Source: Zoogloea sp041917255
Lineage (GTDB): Bacteria > Pseudomonadota > Gammaproteobacteria > Burkholderiales > Rhodocyclaceae
Direction of reading: 5' to 3'
Assembly: GCA_041917255.1 (NCBI GenBank)
Contig: JAYRYA010000012.1
Span: 48,054-112,053, forward strand
Length of the DNA stretch: 64,000 bases
Under the pieces are notes generated by a model that was given only the letters and a program-made list of their open reading frames with translations, ran no database searches and had not been told where the DNA came from. Made by a program: the position numbers and the translations under genes. Numbering within the stretch: the first letter of the stretch is position 1; each line of letters opens with the position of its first letter. Shown in pieces: positions 8,800-16,712 of the stretch.

Positions 8800-11729
8800 T
8801 TTTTTGCACGATGCCGATGTCTGGTCTTACCCACTCCGGCCCCGGAGGTCGTTGTTCGTACGTCAGGCCAAGGAAGAGTACCGCTGCCACCAGCAATGAC
8901 CCTCATCGCGTAATCAAGATAGCTGGCTCTTGGATCGCGACCTCCAGCCAAATCCGTCGCACGTTCTGCTCCTGTCTCGGTTGCTGCATATCTCAAACAG
9001 AACCGAAATCCAACGTCCGCGTATTTATCATCGCTAGGCCGCCGATCCCGGAAGGCTGAACGCAACGTGAGTGGGAGCAATGCCCATGAGCCGCCACGAA
9101 GAGCACGTAGAGCATCCGGGTCGTCGCCCGCAGCACCTAACGGATTAAGCTGTACTGCGTTATCGTAATGCCGACGAGCGTCGGCACACCACTCAAGCAC
9201 ATTTCCGTGCATTTGGTAGAGCCCCCACCGATTAGGTGGAAAAAACTTCACAACCACCGGGCGTCCCCTGAAGTCGCCAGTCGGCCCGCCAGCATAACTC
9301 TCTGTTGCGAGATAGTTGGCCCGAGAGGGATTAACATCAGGCCCCCAGCTGAACGCCTCCGTGCTTCCCGCACGACAGGCGTTCTCCCACTGAGCTTCCG
9401 AGGGGAGTTCTGCCTTTACACCTGGCAGTCGCTTATTAACCTCCCACAGAAAATCCTGAATCTCGTCCCAGCTCACCATCTCCACTGGATTGTGCGGGTC
9501 GTCTTGAAATTTACTAGGATTACTACCCATGACAGCCGTCCATAGTTCTTGGCTGCATGCCGTTTCTGCAAGCCAATAGCCTTCTGTCAGACGTACCATA
9601 TGCAGAGGCCCCTCATTGTCTTGATGTCCCTCCTCGTCCTCCGGCGACCCCATCCAGAACTCACCCGGCTCAATCCACCTAAACCGCTGAGATGTCGTAC
9701 CGAAGGGAACATCGAGATAAAGGCCAAACTCCAGATCCGCCCCAAGAAACATTCCGGGACCAACGAACACGCTGTCTGCGTGAAAACCTCGCCCCCCGGC
9801 AATCTGTAGCGCGTCATCTGCATGCGGAGGCGTTACCCAGTCCAGTCGCTCTGTTCCTCCGATTGGCGACGGAGCCAACACATAGAACCCCTTTTCATCC
9901 CGCCCCCACTCAACCGCCCAAGAAGGTCGAGGCACTTCAGCGATCACACTCTCAGCAAACGGCGTGCAAATCGTCCAAGGCCCCTCCTCCGGCAACAAAT
10001 TGCCAAGCACCCGCGTATTCAGAGGAAGGCGCCGCCAGTGCCGCACACCGTCGGGGCCTTCCAGTTCAAATCCTGTGATGGGTGGCGTCTCCAGCAGCGT
10101 GAATTGCCCATAGCTCGGGGGTTGAGTGCGAACGGCCAGATAGGGGCCTGTCTGGATAACCCACACGGGCCGAGCTTCTTCCTTCAACCGACTGGCCTCA
10201 TCAGCGTATCGATTGATGGTCTTCACCGACACGCCGACCGGCACCCCGACGCCGGCCATCAGATCATCCCGACGGGCCAGCACATACGCGTGCTCCATCG
10301 CCGGCACGGTGCGCCACAGCTCAGGGTGGGCGCGCAGACCAGCCCGCTGCAGATAGCCGGTGAGTTCTCGGGCAGCCTCACCGTCTGGTGCGTGCCGGAG
10401 CGTACCGAGCACCTCCGCCCACTGCCCCTGCACCGCTTCCACGTTCCAGCCGGCCAGATCGGCGGCCAGCGCGGCCTCTTCGAGCCGAATGAGTCGGGAA
10501 TGGGCAGCGTGGTGCGACTCCACTAGGCTTGCGATCTGCTGCCGCGCGGCCAGCGGCCACTCACGAAGATGCCCGCGATACTCAACGAGGCGATCCCGCC
10601 TGATCTGCATGCCGATCAGGCAGGGCTCCACATCCGGGTGATTCCAGACCGCAAGTTCGGCGGCAGTCGACAAGCCGAGGGCAAGGCGAACCGCCCGCAG
10701 CATTGTCGGCTCGACGACAACAGCCATGGAGAGCGCAGCCAGCAAGCGGGCGGTGTCGTCATGGCCTACGCCGTAGGGCAGGCGTCCGACACGGGTCAGC
10801 TTGAAACGGCGGCCACGATCCCAGCCCGTTGCCTGGGTGCGGACGGGCAGCGCTTGGCGGGCATCGGGCGCGAGCCCACCGGCAAGAAAGGTCACCTCGC
10901 CCCCCCGGCCGATGTGGCGTTCGATACGGCGCGCCCACCCGGCGAATCGGGCGGAGTCCGCCCCGGTCACGCCGAGGCTTCCCGCCAGAAGCCAGTGCCG
11001 AGCACCTCGAAGCGGCCGCTCGCCTACGGGCTTCCAGTCGGCCCGACGGCCCGGCTGGCGTTGCAGCCAGCCTTGCACCTCGTCGAACCACAACACCGGC
11101 AGCCGCCCGCCCGAAAGCGCATGGGCGGTTTCAGCCAGTTCGACCAGGTCCGAACGCAGGGGCACACAGGCGAGGGAAAAATCGATCAACAAGGCCGCAT
11201 CGCTTGTCCAGTGCAGGCGCTGCTGGCGCGGCAGGCGTTCAGGCAGCGAGGCGCGCGCCATATGCTGGATCAGCCGGCCCACATCCACCGCCGGTGTCGA
11301 ACGACGGGCGCGAAGCTGCCGGCGCAGAAACACGGCGAGGCGCCGCTGGGGGCTGAGGTGTTGAAGCCGGGGCGTGGCTGCGGCTTCTGCCGCGACAGAA
11401 TCGAGAACGACACCGCTCGTTTCAATCTCAGGCTCATTCGCAGTTTCGACTGGAAAGCTCTCGTGACTGACAACCGCGAAGTGCGTCGCGCGTAGAGGTG
11501 GGCGACGGACAGCCGGCGCCGCAGGTGGCTCCTCAACCTGCGGCTTCGACGGTTCTCGCTGCTGCGGTGGCGCTTCGCGCTCATCCTCGGAATGCCTTTC
11601 AAACCCCAGCAGCACAGCAACCCCTGTGCCTTCCTCACCCCCGAGGGTGTGGAGCATCCAGAGCAGGTCGGCCCGACCGACAGCGGCCTTGCGCTGGGCG
11701 GCCGAAGGCACCCCGTCGCGGGTTTTCAT
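8796..11729 (-). CDS. vWA-like protein with C-terminal FGE-fold domain (conflict-system component)
   Basis: 977 residues, third gene of the operon, overlapping both neighbours by 4 bp. Residues 1-120 are low-complexity and Pro/Glu-rich. Residues 170-330 contain alternating hydrophobic strands (SDAALLIDFS, GRLPVLWFDEV, RHWLLAGSLG, GEVTFLAGG) reminiscent of a degenerate von Willebrand A-like fold, as in MoxR-partner proteins. Residues 330-480 are helical and residues 500-600 beta-rich. Residues 668-915 are an FGE/SUMF1 fold (IEPGEFWMGSPEDE, YQMHGNVLEWCAD, LRGGSW). The two catalytic cysteines of genuine FGEs are missing: after RGGSW the segment reads ALLPLTLRSAFRD. MoxR ATPases commonly act on vWA partners, so this is likely the target or adaptor of the adjacent AAA+ protein. 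The vWA call is tentative; the FGE call is firm. Confidence 0.7.
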   Translation of the reverse strand: MKTRDGVPSAAQRKAAVGRADLLWMLHTLGGEEGTGVAVLLGFERHSEDEREAPPQQREPSKPQVEEPPAAPAVRRPPLRATHFAVVSHESFPVETANEPEIETSGVVLDSVAAEAAATPRLQHLSPQRRLAVFLRRQLRARRSTPAVDVGRLIQHMARASLPERLPRQQRLHWTSDAALLIDFSLACVPLRSDLVELAETAHALSGGRLPVLWFDEVQGWLQRQPGRRADWKPVGERPLRGARHWLLAGSLGVTGADSARFAGWARRIERHIGRGGEVTFLAGGLAPDARQALPVRTQATGWDRGRRFKLTRVGRLPYGVGHDDTARLLAALSMAVVVEPTMLRAVRLALGLSTAAELAVWNHPDVEPCLIGMQIRRDRLVEYRGHLREWPLAARQQIASLVESHHAAHSRLIRLEEAALAADLAGWNVEAVQGQWAEVLGTLRHAPDGEAARELTGYLQRAGLRAHPELWRTVPAMEHAYVLARRDDLMAGVGVPVGVSVKTINRYADEASRLKEEARPVWVIQTGPYLAVRTQPPSYGQFTLLETPPITGFELEGPDGVRHWRRLPLNTRVLGNLLPEEGPWTICTPFAESVIAEVPRPSWAVEWGRDEKGFYVLAPSPIGGTERLDWVTPPHADDALQIAGGRGFHADSVFVGPGMFLGADLEFGLYLDVPFGTTSQRFRWIEPGEFWMGSPEDEEGHQDNEGPLHMVRLTEGYWLAETACSQELWTAVMGSNPSKFQDDPHNPVEMVSWDEIQDFLWEVNKRLPGVKAELPSEAQWENACRAGSTEAFSWGPDVNPSRANYLATESYAGGPTGDFRGRPVVVKFFPPNRWGLYQMHGNVLEWCADARRHYDNAVQLNPLGAAGDDPDALRALRGGSWALLPLTLRSAFRDRRPSDDKYADVGFRFCLRYAATETGAERATDLAGGRDPRASYLDYAMRVIAGGSGTLPWPDVRTTTSGAGVGKTRHRHRAKK

Positions 11730-12679
11730 GCTTCAGGCTGCTTGCGGTAGAAGAAGTGCTTGAGTTCGGCCACCTGGGCTTCCGCGTCGCCCCCGATCCG
11801 CGTCAGCACTCGCAGGAGGTCGAGGTACTCGGCAAGCCCCGGCACATAAACGCCCGTTTGCTCGGCGGCCGACCGATCATCGACCAGCATCGTCGCGGCG
11901 TCCGAGAGCGCCTTGGCGTATTCGGCATGCAGCGCCGGGAAATGCAGGCGCCCGCGCTCGACGAGAAAGTCGATCAGCTCGCCACGCGTCTTGGGTAGCG
12001 CGAGCGTGAGCACCACGCAACGCCGCAGGAAGGCTGCGGGAAGCTCCCGCTCGTCGTTGGTGGTCACAATGACGAGCGGCGGCGGCACACTCCCGGCACG
12101 TTCCACCACCGTGCCTGTCGGCGTGACGGTGAAGCGACCATTGCCCAGCGCTTCCAGCAGTCCGTTGGGCAAGTCCGACTCGGCCTTGTCGATCTCGTCG
12201 ATCAGCAGCACGACGCCCTTGCCTGGCGTCCACCCGCCCGGGGCCTGGGGCTCGACCCCACCGCAGCGATTGGCCTGGAGCTGCCGGGCCGCACCGCACC
12301 AGTCAAAAGCCCACCACACGGGGCCGGGGGCCACGTACCGGACAGGCCGGAGACTCTTGAGCGCCTTGCCTCCCGGCAGCGCGGCAAGGTGGGCGTCGGA
12401 GAGACGGGCCACGGCGTCGAAGTGCCACATCAGATCGTGGGCCTCGCTGCGGGCATCCACCACCACCGAAATCAACGCCCGCCCGGTGGCAACTGCAGCG
12501 GCGTGAGCGAGCTGGCTCTTGCCTGTCCCCGGATCGCCCCGGACAAGAAGGGGACGCCCGGCCGCCTCGGCAGCGCGCAAGGCCCGCACCTGCTCGTCGT
12601 CGAAGAGATGCCGGCTTACCGGCCATGCCCCCATGGCGGGGAGGTCGAGTTCTCGTTGGGTGTATTCGGGGAGGCTCAT
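11726..12679 (-). CDS. MoxR-family AAA+ ATPase
   Basis: 317 residues from ATG 12679, which overlaps the stop of the TIR gene as ATGA; an upstream in-frame ATG at 12691 is less likely. Walker A GDPGTGKS lies at about 48-55 and Walker B LLIDEIDKAE near 160. The sensor-1 segment is VIVTTNDERELP, and FLRRC supplies the arginine-finger region. The protein has the MoxR/RavA arrangement. MoxR proteins use ATP to remodel or load partners, usually vWA-domain proteins. Here the partner is probably the next gene. The insertion between Walker A and B (residues 100-150, Trp- and Cys-containing) is longer than in minimal MoxR proteins. Confidence 0.85.
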   Translation of the reverse strand: MSLPEYTQRELDLPAMGAWPVSRHLFDDEQVRALRAAEAAGRPLLVRGDPGTGKSQLAHAAAVATGRALISVVVDARSEAHDLMWHFDAVARLSDAHLAALPGGKALKSLRPVRYVAPGPVWWAFDWCGAARQLQANRCGGVEPQAPGGWTPGKGVVLLIDEIDKAESDLPNGLLEALGNGRFTVTPTGTVVERAGSVPPPLVIVTTNDERELPAAFLRRCVVLTLALPKTRGELIDFLVERGRLHFPALHAEYAKALSDAATMLVDDRSAAEQTGVYVPGLAEYLDLLRVLTRIGGDAEAQVAELKHFFYRKQPEA

Positions 12680-14133
12680 GACGGATTCCATTCGGGTTCA
12701 TCAAACACGTTGAGGAACGCGTTAATCAGTGAGAGAAGACTTCTCTCGTCATAGCGAAACAATGACGGGGATGGAGTCCCTGATTGAAGCACAAGCACGC
12801 CGGTCGCCAATCGATCTATCACCCATGTCTCCTGTTCCGGCGTGAGTAACGCCGTGTGCCCTTGGGGAAAAACAAAGTACCGCGTGAACTTGCGGATAGC
12901 AGCGAGATTCAGGTCTCCACGCATGCGATCGATCGTCGTGGCATCCATATCTGCTGGAACATCCTTTCCCGGGTAAATGTGCGCGAACACAAGCTCCGCC
13001 AACCCTTTTTCCACCGACGCCTTGTCTCCAAGCTCAATTGGGACTGGAATCGCACAGGAATCTTCAAGACGCGCTGAATTGACTCCGCTGGACTTCTCCC
13101 AGGTCTTGTTAGGCTCCTTTCGCAATGCGAGTGTCGCGCCCGCCATCTCGTTTGCAGGCACTCGCCGACAGACTGGTCTATCAGCCGTGCTCCCTAACCC
13201 CAGCTCATCAAGAACTTTTGGATCAAGGCACATGCGCGCCCCCGCACCCATCGCGGTTTTGAGCCTGCTGGTTAGAACGGCGCACTCACCGGAACTAAAG
13301 GCAAGGCTTCGCTCTTTCAGCCGAAGGGTCAAATCATCTGCGAGATTCAACAAAGCAACACACACCGACTGCCCCAGCTCTTGCGGCGATTCGCCCAGCG
13401 CCTCTTGAATCGTCGCGGGCAGATCCTGCTCCGGCTGCTCGAAGATGAAGCCCAGGCGACTGCGGAGCACCTGATCCCTAAAGCAAACGACTAGCCGCCG
13501 CCTGCAGTCGGCGAGAAACGCAGCCTCTTCCGGCGGCCATTCCGGCAAGGGCTCCACGGCGACAGCGTTTGAGGCCGTTGTCTGCCGCGTGACCGGATTC
13601 GCCTGCATGAAATCGACGATATGCTTCACCGCGTTATTCCAGGCGGCCTCTTCCTCGTCACCCCAATCACTCACCGGCCTCGCGTTTCCTCCGAACTTGG
13701 GCAGCCCACCGGAATGCCATTCGCCCAACGCCTTCGTCTCGCCCGTTGTCGGGTTGCGAACCTTGACCTTGTACCAGTCGTGCGAGGGGCGCAGCAGCAC
13801 GGTAATGACGTTGATACCGCGTTCCATTGCACGGGCGACTTCCTTCGTCATGCAGAAGTCGGATATCACCGAATGAGGACTGACGAGGAAGATCAGCAGC
13901 CCGCACTCGTCTAGCGCTGTCTCGATGGCCGGCCGCCATGCGGGCTCGGCAGCCAGCCGTTCGTCGTCGAAAAAAATCTCGTCCTTGGTCAGCAGGTCGT
14001 CGTGCGCAGCAATGGCAGCGTACAGACGGAACAGGAAGGCCTTCGGGTAACCCGCCCCGCGCTTGACCTTTGAATCCTTCAGCATCTCGTCCTCGTGCGA
14101 ATACGAGATGAACACCTTGCATTGCTTGGCCAT
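12676..14133 (-). CDS. TIR-domain protein, putative effector/sensor of MoxR-FGE system
   Basis: 485 residues. ATG 14133 is chosen because it is preceded by GGGGAAAGG and places the TIR motif at once: KVFISYSHEDE at residues 6-16. The TIR fold continues through DEIFFDDE, the box-2 region WRPAIETALDECGLLIFLVSPHS, and SDFCMTKEVARAME, where Glu98 is the candidate NADase residue. Many bacterial TIR proteins cleave NAD+ on infection; activity here is inferred. Residues 190-485 match no family I recognise. They include a long helical middle and a C-terminal region with IRKFTRYFVFPQGHTALL. It is the first gene of the operon. Base composition is lower in GC than the core genome, suggesting acquisition. 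Confidence 0.75.
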   Translation of the reverse strand: MAKQCKVFISYSHEDEMLKDSKVKRGAGYPKAFLFRLYAAIAAHDDLLTKDEIFFDDERLAAEPAWRPAIETALDECGLLIFLVSPHSVISDFCMTKEVARAMERGINVITVLLRPSHDWYKVKVRNPTTGETKALGEWHSGGLPKFGGNARPVSDWGDEEEAAWNNAVKHIVDFMQANPVTRQTTASNAVAVEPLPEWPPEEAAFLADCRRRLVVCFRDQVLRSRLGFIFEQPEQDLPATIQEALGESPQELGQSVCVALLNLADDLTLRLKERSLAFSSGECAVLTSRLKTAMGAGARMCLDPKVLDELGLGSTADRPVCRRVPANEMAGATLALRKEPNKTWEKSSGVNSARLEDSCAIPVPIELGDKASVEKGLAELVFAHIYPGKDVPADMDATTIDRMRGDLNLAAIRKFTRYFVFPQGHTALLTPEQETWVIDRLATGVLVLQSGTPSPSLFRYDERSLLSLINAFLNVFDEPEWNPS

Positions 14134-14283
14134 GCCTTTCCCCAGCCCTTTCGACAAGGGCAAAGCATAAGCCATCGCCATCACAAGGGGGATGGCTCGT
14201 GGATCGCCGCGAGGGCGGGGGCAGAGTCTGGGCACGACACCGACCCATCCTGCAAATCCATATCGCCTACCTTCATGTATTAT

Positions 14284-14311
14284 TTGAAAAGCGTAAACAA
14301 CGCACTACTGT
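14284..14311 (+). promoter_or_regulatory. Candidate sigma-70 promoter for the 14350 gene
   Basis: TTGAAA (14284-14289) and TACTGT (14306-14311) are separated by 16 bp, in an AT-rich patch 38 bp upstream of the ATG. The divergent TIR operon starts at 14133, so this interval must also hold its promoter, which I could not place. Confidence 0.45.
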
Positions 14312-14349
14312 ACTTTCACACAACATCAATCAATCTCAGGAGCACCACC

Positions 14350-14814
14350 ATGACTCAAAACCTTGTTTCCCTCGATCTCACCGACAACCTGCCCAAGTTC
14401 GATGCGGCGCTGGATGCCATCGAGGGTTTGATGGACGTTTTCGTGTCGCTCACGCCGGAGCAGATGCGGCAGCTCACCAAGATCGGGGAGAAGAGCGAGA
14501 CTTTCTGCCGGCAGACCGTCGCGATCCTCGACCAGAACAAGCAGGCCCTGCCGCCGGGCTTCGATCTGGGCGAGCTGAAGCGCGATCTGGCGGCCTTCGA
14601 TGCGCTGCGCCCGCGGCTGATCCGCCTGCAGGCGCTGGCGGCCAAGTGCGCCGATACCCAGGTGGCCCTGGGCAGTGACATCCTCTCGGCGAGCTACGAC
14701 GGCTACCGGCTGCTCAAGACCTTCGGCAAGGCCGACAACGTGACGCCCCTGCAGGAGACCATGCGTTCCAACGTGCGCCGCACCGCGCCGCCCAAGGCCG
14801 ACAGCGCGGCCTGA
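14350..14814 (+). CDS. Conserved hypothetical protein, small helical
   Basis: 154 residues with a good ribosome binding site (AGGAG, 7 bp upstream of the ATG). The sequence is predicted mostly helical: a segment LPKFDAALDAIEGLMDVFVSLTPEQ, then KIGEKSETFCRQTVAIL, then GFDLGELKRDLAAFDALRPRLIRLQALA. The pattern of a K-[IM]-G-x-K-S-E-x-F-C core followed by a long helical hairpin recalls a widespread uncharacterised bacterial family; I cannot name a function. It is not part of the defence operon, which is divergent. The 21-bp repeat array begins 49 bp after its stop. Confidence 0.7.
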   Translation: MTQNLVSLDLTDNLPKFDAALDAIEGLMDVFVSLTPEQMRQLTKIGEKSETFCRQTVAILDQNKQALPPGFDLGELKRDLAAFDALRPRLIRLQALAAKCADTQVALGSDILSASYDGYRLLKTFGKADNVTPLQETMRSNVRRTAPPKADSAA

Positions 14815-14862
14815 GCCCGGCCCGGGATTTGAGGGGGTGGGGGGTGGTTTCTCATCGACAGG

Positions 14863-15093
14863 GGGTAATTGCCACGCTCCACTGCCTAACTTTTGGGCGA
14901 CGCTGCCTGATCTTTAGGCAATCGAGGGGGAGCGGCACCCTCGGTCGCCTCATTTTTAGGCGACATTGCCTAAACTTTAGGCAGCGCTGCCTGACAATGA
15001 GGCGGCAGTGCCTAAAGTTTAGGCAGCAGAGGGTAATCGGGAGGGTCGATTGCCTAAAGATTAGGCAATCGAGGGTGAGCGGGCCCCTCGAAG
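14863..15093 (+). repeat. Eleven-unit 21-bp phased repeat array (palindromic, heptapeptide-coding)
   Basis: Eleven contiguous 21-bp units. Seven (starting 14884, 14905, 14947, 14968, 14989, 15010, 15052) share GCCT-N7-AGGC, often extended to TGCCTAAA-N-TTTAGGCA; the first has GGGC at its right arm. Four (14863, 14926, 15031, 15073) begin GGGTAA or GGGGGA instead. One plus-strand frame stays open from TTG 14829 to a stop at 15179. In it each palindromic unit reads as x-C-L-x-F-R-x, while the other frames meet stops in TAA or TAG. The start codon and ribosome site are poor, so translation is unproven. Confidence 0.85.
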
Positions 15094-15222
15094 GGGTTGG
15101 CCTTACCCCGCCGGCCGGGCGTGTCAGGCGGGAGTCGTTTGGCGCCGGGCGAAGCCGGTGCCTGGGGTCCCAGGTGTGACGGACGCTTCATCCGGTCGGG
15201 GTGTCGGACGGGGCGGGGACAT

Positions 15223-15248
15223 GTCGGGTTACGCTGCGCGAACCCGAC
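15223..15248. repeat. REP-like palindrome
   Basis: GTCGGGTT, 10-nt spacer, AACCCGAC: 8-bp perfect arms. A related element starts with the same GTCGGGTTACGC at 16506, beyond the insertion sequence. This class of GTCGGGTTA palindrome is typical of dispersed REP elements in betaproteobacteria. Confidence 0.6.
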
Positions 15249-15486
15249 CTTGTATTGTGTTGATGTGCGGAACCGGTCGTTTTCAGGTCTTTGTGCGGGG
15301 CCGGGACTGCATACCTGGGGGGGCACCTCAGGTTGAGCGGCGGGATGCCGTACCCGCCCTTGGGCCACGCGCCCGCGAGGTAGATCTTGCAACTGCCGCT
15401 CACCCTCGCTCAATAGATCGAACAGTATCTTTGGCCCGGCTTGCCGGTAGCCCGCATTCACAAGGTTGATCGAAAGAGGACACGTC
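15249..15486 (+). other. Non-coding left region of the IS110 element
   Basis: No convincing gene. It lies directly upstream of the transposase, where IS110-type elements encode their guide (bridge) RNA. Several self-complementary stretches are visible, such as the GCGGCGGGATGCCGTACCCGCC region at about 15339-15360. A 10-bp sequence AACAGTATCT at 15421-15430 recurs at 16479-16488, just past the transposase stop, and may mark element ends. An AGAGGA ribosome site precedes the ATG at 15487. Confidence 0.35.
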
Positions 15487-16471
15487 ATGCATCCGCTTCA
15501 ACTCGGCATCGATGTCGCCAAGGCCAAGCTCGACTGCGCCCTGCGCCTCGCGAGCGGCAAGTTCCGCCACAAGGTCGTCGACAACACCCCGGCCGGCTTC
15601 AAGGCGCTGGACGACTGGCTCGCCAAGGAAGGTGCCACGGCGCTCCAGGTCTGCATGGAAGCCACCGGTACCTACTGGGAGGCGGTCGCCGAGTACCTGG
15701 CAGGCCGCACCGAGACAACGGTCAGTGTCGTCAATCCGGTCCAGATCAAGGCTTTCGGCGCGTCCCGGATGATGCGTACCAAGACCGACAAGGTCGATGC
15801 CAAGCTGATCGCCCAGTTCTGCGCCGAGCGCACGCCCGTTCCCTGGCAAGCCCCCACGCCTGCCGAAAAAAATCTGCGTGCTCTGGTGCTGCGCCTTGAT
15901 GCGCTTCAATCCATGCGCACCCAGGAATCCAACCGCCTGGAGGTGGCCCGCGATAGCGTCGCCGAGGGCATTACCAAGCACCTCAAGTGGCTCGACGACG
16001 AGATTGCACGGCTTGGCAAGGCCATCCGCGACCACATCGACAACGACCCGACCCTGAAGGACAAGCACCGCCTGCTCGACTCGATCCCCGGTCTCGGGGA
16101 GCGCACCACCGCCGTACTGCTGGCCTTCCTCGCCGAACCTGCACGCTTCGAGAATGCACGTCAGGTGGTTGCCTTCGCCGGCCTCGACCCGCGCCGGCCT
16201 CGACCCGCGCCAGCACGAGTCGGGCAGCAGCATGCGCGGCAAGCCCCGGCTCTCCAAGGTCGGCCACAGCTTTCTGCGCAAGGCCCTCTACATGCCCGCC
16301 ATGGTCGCCCTCTACCGAACCGACTGGGGCAAGCTCTTCCGCGAACGCCTCGCCGCCAAGGGCAAACCCCCGATGCTCATCATCGGCGCCATGATGCGCA
16401 AGCTCCTCCACGTCAGCTACGGCGTGCTCAAGTCGGGCCAGACATTCCAGCCGGCGCTCCACGGGGCTTGA
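15487..16471 (+). pseudogene. IS110-family transposase, frameshifted by a 16-bp duplication
   Basis: The N-terminal DEDD (RuvC-like) domain is intact: LGIDVAKAKLD, CMEATGTYWEAV, and KAFGASRMMRTKTDKVDAKLIAQFC, the IS110 signature. The C-terminal domain starts with LDSIPGLGERTTAVLLAFL and AFAGLDPR. There a 16-bp direct tandem duplication (16177-16192 and 16193-16208) shifts the frame. Removing one copy restores LDPRQHESGSSMRGKPRLSK and a normal C-terminus (HSFLRKALYMPAMVALYR) to the stop at 16471. Without repair the frame reads an unrelated tail to 16704. The copy is presumably inactive unless slippage restores it. Confidence 0.9.
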
Positions 16472-16505
16472 CTGGGATAACAGTATCTACGCCTACTACC
16501 CCAAC

Positions 16506-16590
16506 GTCGGGTTACGCCCTGCGGGCTAACGCCGACCTACACCCCACCGGGTGGGCACGCGCGCATCTCCGTAAATCGGCGTTAGCGCCG
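16506..16590. repeat. Composite REP-like palindromes after the IS110 copy
   Basis: GTCGGGTTACGC...GCTAACGCCGAC (16506-16536) is an imperfect palindrome. Its right arm GCTAACGCCGA (16525-16535) pairs with TCGGCGTTAGC at 16576-16586. The block is non-coding and lies between the transposase and the FAD oxidase gene. Confidence 0.6.
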
Positions 16591-16712
16591 CCCGCCCTCC
16601 TCGCCCCTCACCCCCTACTCCCCACTGCCTCACTCCCCACTGCCCCACCGCCCCAAACCGCGCTACCCTCTCGCCCAGTTCCCAATCCCCACTTCCCGTT
16701 CTGACCCCCGCC

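Noticed and set aside
7888..14133. Diversity-generating retroelement acting on the FGE-fold domains
   Set aside because: FGE/C-type-lectin folds are classic targets, but no reverse transcriptase or template repeat was found in the window.
14863..15093. CRISPR array
   Set aside because: Units are contiguous 21-bp tandem repeats with no 30-40 bp spacers, and no cas genes are in the window.
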